Assembly (NCBI GenBank): GCA_903868295.1
Contig: CAIPUQ010000289.1
Coordinates: forward strand, 1-8,919
DNA length: 8,919 bases
Reading direction: 5' to 3'
From: an uncultured Roseiflexaceae bacterium
GTDB taxonomy: Bacteria; Chloroflexota; Chloroflexia; Chloroflexales; Roseiflexaceae
The notes beneath the pieces were generated by a model that did no database searches, was not told the origin of the DNA, and saw only the letters and a program-made list of their open reading frames with translations. The position numbers were made by a program, and so were the translations under genes. Shown one piece after another: positions 5,878 to 8,919 of this stretch (positions are counted from its first letter, which is position 1; each line of letters starts with the position of its first letter).

Positions 5878-5888
5878 GTGTGGTTGTG

Positions 5889-7583
5889 TTACGGTTTGTA
5901 AATGCCACCGTTAGGGTTGTATCCAGGCGTCTGGAAGCCATTGGTGAAGTCGACGACTTCGAGGAACACCGGGGCCCAGGCGATGACGCAGAGAATTGCC
6001 ACGATGCTCAACCAGAGGCCCCATTTTTCCATCCAAAGTGGGGATTTGGATTCGACGTAGGTGTCAATCGGTGCTTCTTCGGTCAATGGGGTTTTGGATA
6101 AGAACAGGGTACCCAAGATGTTCACAAAGAACAGAATGCCGCTGATGAGCAAGAGAACCCCGCCGATAACCGACGCATTCAAGTACGGTACTGCGAGCTC
6201 ATTGATGTATGGTGCAGCGCCGAGGTCGGTGCGTCGTGGTACTCCGATCAGGCCTGCGGCACCATAGGTATACCCAAAAATCATCATGCCGATCGACCAG
6301 GTGTGCACCTGCCAGAGGGCAACTTTGACACTGTACAAGCCACGTCCACGGATCATGGGAATTAACCAATAGCAGATCCCCATGAAGGTCAACGTGACCG
6401 CACCACCGAGCGTTTGATGAAAGTGGGCGGGAATCCACGAGGTATTGTGGAGTGCGATGTTGAGCGTCAGTGAGGCATTCATGATCCCTGAGATACCACC
6501 GGTGATGAACAAAATCATGGCGGAGATCTGTGCCGCAATAACGGGATTCCGCCAGTCTTGCTTCCACATCCAGTCGAATAGGCCTTTTGCCCCTCGGTTG
6601 CGGCCGGCGCGTTCGAGCATGGCCCCGACATTGAACGCTGTCAGCAAGCTCGGTATGGCCACCACAAAGGTGAATACCGTCTGGATGCCTTTCATCACGG
6701 CACTGACCCCTGGATCAGTGAACATATGATGCACTCCGACTGGGATGGAAAAAATCATCAATAGGATGAAGGCCACCCGTGCTAACGGATCAGAGAAGAT
6801 GCGACTGTTTGCTTGCTTTGGCAACATCGCATACCACGAGGTGTATGCGGGCAGTAACCAGAAGTAGACCAATGGGTGCCCAAAAAACCAAAACAATGCT
6901 CGACCGGCTTGAGGGTCGGTATGCGAAATGAGTCCGAGCGATAGTGGCAACAGCATAAACAAGACTTCAATAGCGACCCCGAGCGATGCGACACACCACA
7001 AGACGAAATTTGTCAATGTTGCAAACACCGCGAGGGGCAGATGTTCTTGTAGGTTTTCTCTGCGCCAGAGCGAATAGGTCAGAAAGAGATTTGCGGTGAC
7101 GAGCCATGTCCCCACCACGAGCAACACCAGACCGAGATAAAAGGCAGGGTGGGCAATCAATGATGGATAAAACGTGTACAGCACATTCGCCTGATTGGTG
7201 ACCAGCGCATACACCACGAGCAACATACCGACGAGCATGAGGACATAGGCTGCCCAAACCAGCTTGGTGCTCCACATGTTGCGCTTGAGTGAACGCATGA
7301 CAGTGAAGTAACTAAACCCGACGATGAAGAACGTCGTAAAGAACAGGGCGTTCATGACCCCATGTACCGTTAATGCCTGGTAGTAATACGAAAAAACTGG
7401 TATTGCCCATTTGAGTGCAGGGGCTCGTCGGAAAACCTGAAACGGTCCCAGAAAAATCCCGAAGAGCAGTGCCATTAGGCCTGTCAATACATGTGACCCG
7501 ACGATCCACTGTTCGGAGGTCAAAAACCCTACCTTGGGAAACGTGAGTTCGGGTGTGCGATTCAACGCTTTTGTCTGTTGCAT
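5889..7583 (-). CDS. cbaA: ba3-type cytochrome c oxidase subunit I, 564 aa
   Basis: Catalytic subunit of a B-family heme-copper oxidase in the cytoplasmic membrane; it reduces O2 to water and pumps protons. Residues line up with Thermus thermophilus ba3: His74 and His389 for low-spin heme b (LTVHG; AHFHQ), His387 for the high-spin heme, His236, His285 and His286 for CuB, and Tyr240 for the His-Tyr cross-link (GHPLVY). About 13 hydrophobic segments fit the family. The ATG at 7583 follows the subunit II stop after one base and uses GAGGG eight bases upstream. An overlapping ATG at 7598 would add five residues and has a poorer site. The order IIa-II-I differs from the A-family pattern, and no subunit III, heme A synthase or Cox11-type copper chaperone gene is present here, so assembly genes must lie elsewhere. 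Confidence 0.96.
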   Translation of the reverse strand: MQQTKALNRTPELTFPKVGFLTSEQWIVGSHVLTGLMALLFGIFLGPFQVFRRAPALKWAIPVFSYYYQALTVHGVMNALFFTTFFIVGFSYFTVMRSLKRNMWSTKLVWAAYVLMLVGMLLVVYALVTNQANVLYTFYPSLIAHPAFYLGLVLLVVGTWLVTANLFLTYSLWRRENLQEHLPLAVFATLTNFVLWCVASLGVAIEVLFMLLPLSLGLISHTDPQAGRALFWFFGHPLVYFWLLPAYTSWYAMLPKQANSRIFSDPLARVAFILLMIFSIPVGVHHMFTDPGVSAVMKGIQTVFTFVVAIPSLLTAFNVGAMLERAGRNRGAKGLFDWMWKQDWRNPVIAAQISAMILFITGGISGIMNASLTLNIALHNTSWIPAHFHQTLGGAVTLTFMGICYWLIPMIRGRGLYSVKVALWQVHTWSIGMMIFGYTYGAAGLIGVPRRTDLGAAPYINELAVPYLNASVIGGVLLLISGILFFVNILGTLFLSKTPLTEEAPIDTYVESKSPLWMEKWGLWLSIVAILCVIAWAPVFLEVVDFTNGFQTPGYNPNGGIYKP

Positions 7584-7584
7584 G

Positions 7585-8076
7585 CTAGTTGCCCTCATTC
7601 ACTTCAATACTTGCGACCATTGCTTGATGTCCAGGACCGCAGTATTCGTGACAAATGATGTGAAAGACCCCTGGTTTGTTGAACGTCACATCCACTTGTG
7701 ATATCTGCCCTGGGAGCAGCATCACATTGACATCGTGCTGTTCGACATAAAACCCATGAGTCACATCAAGGCTGGTGGCGAGGATTTTGAGACGACTACC
7801 GGCGGGAATCTTGATTGTCGGTTGTGGTTCTTTGGTGCCGACATCAAACTTCCACATTTTGGCGACGATGCGCAATGTGTATGCGTGGTCGCCGTCTTGG
7901 GTGAGGCCAGGGGTGGCAAACTCGGATTCTTTGATTTTTGCGGGGTCGATACGCCCTACTGGGCTTGGTAAGCGCACGCCGAAGACGACCACCGATGCGA
8001 CAATCGCAGCGCCAAACGCGCCCAACACGACGCCCACGGCGATAATCCAATAGCGCTCGAGTCGATCAATATGCAT
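7585..8076 (-). CDS. cbaB: ba3-type cytochrome c oxidase subunit II (CuA subunit), 163 aa
   Basis: Holds the binuclear CuA centre that accepts electrons from cytochrome c or a cupredoxin and passes them to subunit I. One N-terminal membrane helix (about residues 10-33) anchors a C-terminal cupredoxin domain on the outer face. CuA ligands are His107 (DVTHGF), then Cys142, Glu144, Cys146, His150 and Met153 in CHEYCGPGHQAM. The single helix and short length match ba3-type subunit II rather than the two-helix A-family form. The ATG at 8076 has GGGGGGA six bases upstream; an in-frame TTG at 8097 is less likely. The start overlaps the end of the subunit IIa gene by 11 bp, and the stop is one base from the subunit I start, so the three are translated from one message. 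Confidence 0.95.
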   Translation of the reverse strand: MHIDRLERYWIIAVGVVLGAFGAAIVASVVVFGVRLPSPVGRIDPAKIKESEFATPGLTQDGDHAYTLRIVAKMWKFDVGTKEPQPTIKIPAGSRLKILATSLDVTHGFYVEQHDVNVMLLPGQISQVDVTFNKPGVFHIICHEYCGPGHQAMVASIEVNEGN

Positions 8077-8230
8077 GGTAGTTCCCCCCACGTTCAATGA
8101 CGACTAAGAACCATATGTAACCCCAATACACAACATATCCAAGGAGCATAATCATCACGAATAGGAGTGTTCCTACAGGCGAAAATTCATCCGTGGCTGG
8201 GTGTGGTGGTGACGCTGGTACATTGTCCAT
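8066..8230 (-). CDS. cbaD: ba3-type cytochrome c oxidase subunit IIa, 54 aa
   Basis: A one-helix subunit packed against subunits I and II; in ba3 oxidase its helix replaces the missing first helix of subunit II. The start is the ATG at 8230, with the strong site GAGGAGGG (8235-8242) four bases upstream. A longer frame to 8341 has no such site and no similarity to the family. Residues 1-16 are polar (PASPPHPATDE), residues 19-43 form the membrane helix (GTLLFVMIMLLGYVVYWGYIW) and RGGNYHAY is the tail. The F-x-P-x-G-T entry to the helix and the WGYIW end resemble known subunit 2A sequences. It is the first gene of the oxidase operon and overlaps subunit II by 11 bp. Confidence 0.85.
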   Translation of the reverse strand: MDNVPASPPHPATDEFSPVGTLLFVMIMLLGYVVYWGYIWFLVVIERGGNYHAY

Positions 8231-8559
8231 TGAGCCCTCCTCTGTATCGTGTATGCCCCCCGGAATCAATCGTTGCACGCGACAGCCGATGTGCAACGGA
8301 GTGGGAGTCATATGGCAATGCCTTGTTCGGCAATAACCCACGTTTCAGTTGGAGGAAGAAGGGGAAATCACTGTGCTCGTCGGCACGTCTGTGCCACGGT
8401 GTTTTGTAGACACAAAAAATCCGCCCATCATGTGTCAGTAAACACAGAAAGACAGAACACAAACAAGAGAAACACACGCAGATATTGAATTCCATTTGGC
8501 CCCCCCTTAGGGGATGCACTGGGTCGTTCTAGGCCGCAATATGCGACGTAAATAAAGTG
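8231..8559. other. Gene-less region between oxidase operon and tRNA-Lys
   Basis: No supported coding region lies in these 329 bp; open frames here lack ribosome sites and family-like sequence. The region must hold the oxidase promoter, but no hexamer pair is convincing: TTGCCG (8329-8334) with TATGAC (8308-8313) on the minus strand has a short 15-base spacer. It contains an 8+8 bp inverted repeat (listed separately), a 5-bp hairpin at 8382-8395, a run of seven C (8500-8506) beside a 4-bp hairpin, and a pyrimidine-rich minus-strand stretch at 8411-8480. No intrinsic terminator with a good T-tract follows the tRNA. Confidence 0.6.
8271..8298. promoter_or_regulatory. 8+8 bp inverted repeat upstream of the oxidase operon (candidate operator)
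   Basis: CGTTGCAC (8271-8278) and its exact complement (8291-8298) are separated by 12 bases, giving a centre-to-centre distance of 20 bp, two helical turns. This geometry suits a dimeric regulator binding one face of DNA. It lies 41 bp upstream of the subunit IIa ATG. No known consensus is recognised. Confidence 0.5.
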
Positions 8560-8634
8560 TGGTGGGTCAGGTGGGATTCGAACCTACAACTCATTGCTTA
8601 AAAGGCAAGTGCTCTGCCATTGAGCTACTGACCC
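8560..8634 (-). tRNA. trnK: tRNA-Lys (anticodon UUU), CCA encoded
   Basis: The cloverleaf reads: acceptor GGGTCAG pairing with CTGACCC, TA, D-stem GCTC/GAGC, A26, an anticodon arm with loop CTTTTAA (anticodon TTT at 8600-8602), a 5-base variable loop, and a T-arm with loop TTCGAAT. The discriminator is A at 8563, and CCA is encoded at 8560-8562. U33, A37 and the D-loop GG are present. Two pairs are non-canonical: C27/U43 at the top of the anticodon stem and A51/C63 in the middle of the T-stem. It reads AAA and AAG lysine codons. Confidence 0.95.
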
Positions 8635-8644
8635 ACACAACAAT

Positions 8645-8673
8645 AGTATAGCGTGCGGTGCATGACTTTGCAA
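8645..8673 (-). promoter_or_regulatory. Promoter of tRNA-Lys
   Basis: On the minus strand TTGCAA (8668-8673) and TATACT (8645-8650) are separated by exactly 17 bases. The -10 matches at 5/6 positions and ends ten bases before the first tRNA base, so the transcript has almost no leader. Confidence 0.75.
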
Positions 8674-8685
8674 ATACACCGCACG
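8652..8685. repeat. 9+9 bp inverted repeat spanning the tRNA-Lys promoter
   Basis: CGTGCGGTG (8652-8660) and CACCGCACG (8677-8685) are perfect complements with a 16-base centre that contains the -35 hexamer. It starts 17 bases after the stop of the upstream hydroxylase gene on the same strand. It may be that gene's terminator hairpin (the following CTATACTATTGTTGT is only moderately T-rich) or an operator. Confidence 0.55.
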
Positions 8686-8701
8686 AAATATTGCCGAGGA
8701 G

Positions 8702-8919
8702 TTACGACTGTTTGATGGTTATCGGGAGCTGGTCCGGACGTACCTTGGTGAGGCGGTAGACCGCGTTAGCTATCGCACCTGCGACGGGACCAATCGGTGG
8801 TTCGCCCATCCCGCCTGGTTCGGCGCTACTCGGCACAATGACGACCGAAATGTCGGGGGCGCGGCTGTTGCGCAACAACGGGTACGCATCGAAGTTGGAC
8901 GCACCATATGCGCCATCAA
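8702..8919 (-). CDS. Molybdopterin-binding hydroxylase subunit (isoquinoline 1-oxidoreductase beta / xanthine dehydrogenase family), C-terminal 71 aa
   Basis: Only the C-terminus is in the window; the gene runs off the right edge. The family holds the molybdenum cofactor and hydroxylates aldehydes or N-heterocycles with water as oxygen donor. The visible segment SNFDAYPLLR, then SVVIVPSS, then EPGGMGEPPIGPVAGAIANA, ends in LPITIKQS and the TAA at 8702. GMGEPP contains the Glu that acts as the catalytic base in this family, and the SNF-x-x-YPLLR pattern resembles isoquinoline 1-oxidoreductase beta (IorB-like) proteins more than classical xanthine dehydrogenase. Substrate and electron-transfer partners cannot be judged from this fragment. 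A tRNA gene follows on the same strand, with a 9-bp inverted repeat between. Confidence 0.88.
   Translation of the reverse strand, partial: DGAYGASNFDAYPLLRNSRAPDISVVIVPSSAEPGGMGEPPIGPVAGAIANAVYRLTKVRPDQLPITIKQS

Noticed and set aside
8382..8395. Possible terminator hairpin upstream of the oxidase operon
   Set aside because: The stem is only 5 bp and no T-run of useful length follows directly on either strand.
8187..8519. 110-codon Cys-rich open frame on the minus strand upstream of subunit IIa
   Set aside because: It overlaps the real subunit IIa gene in another frame, lacks a ribosome site and shows no family resemblance; the region is better read as non-coding.
1..8919. CRISPR array, insertion sequence or prophage
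   Set aside because: No evenly spaced direct repeats, no transposase-like frame, no terminal repeat pair with target duplication and no phage gene were seen.

Overview
The window looks like a chromosomal segment of an aerobic bacterium, most plausibly a member of the Chloroflexota. This is inferred from three things: a secreted protease with a long Thr-Pro-Arg-rich linker of the TPTxTP kind common in that phylum, a ba3-type (B-family) terminal oxidase, and a molybdenum hydroxylase of the isoquinoline oxidoreductase type. No species is claimed.

Layout, left to right. The left edge holds the first 59 residues of MiaB on the minus strand (1-179) with its own extended -10 promoter. Next is an unrecognised acidic cytosolic protein, also minus (230-895). 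Divergent from it are two secreted trypsin-like serine proteases in tandem on the plus strand. The first (1069-2883) is a protease joined by a Thr/Pro linker to a seven-blade RCC1-like propeller. The second (2979-3812) is a single-domain protease. A strong intrinsic terminator (3828-3868) closes this unit.

From 3861 to 8230 everything is on the minus strand. Read in the direction of transcription: subunit IIa, subunit II (CuA) and subunit I of a ba3-type cytochrome oxidase; a 90-residue two-helix membrane protein; then a DtxR/MntR-family metalloregulator overlapping an APH(6)-like small-molecule kinase. The first three oxidase genes overlap or abut (11 bp, 1 bp) and form one operon. A 12-bp intercistronic hairpin precedes the small membrane protein gene, and a 13-bp inverted repeat precedes the regulator, where a separate promoter is likely. 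Upstream of the oxidase operon is a gene-less stretch of about 330 bp with an 8+8 bp inverted repeat. Then come tRNA-Lys(UUU), with a clear promoter, and the last 71 residues of a molybdopterin-binding hydroxylase subunit at the right edge.

How the genes work together: the oxidase genes build a membrane complex that takes electrons through CuA and reduces oxygen at a heme-CuB site. The regulator carries Mn-type metal ligands and probably controls metal homeostasis. The two proteases would act outside the cell; one has a self-cleavable activation site and the other does not. No CRISPR array, insertion sequence or phage gene was seen. The most unusual items are the protease-propeller fusion with a substituted substrate-pocket residue, the non-basic activation site of the second protease, and several perfect inverted repeats at regulatory positions.
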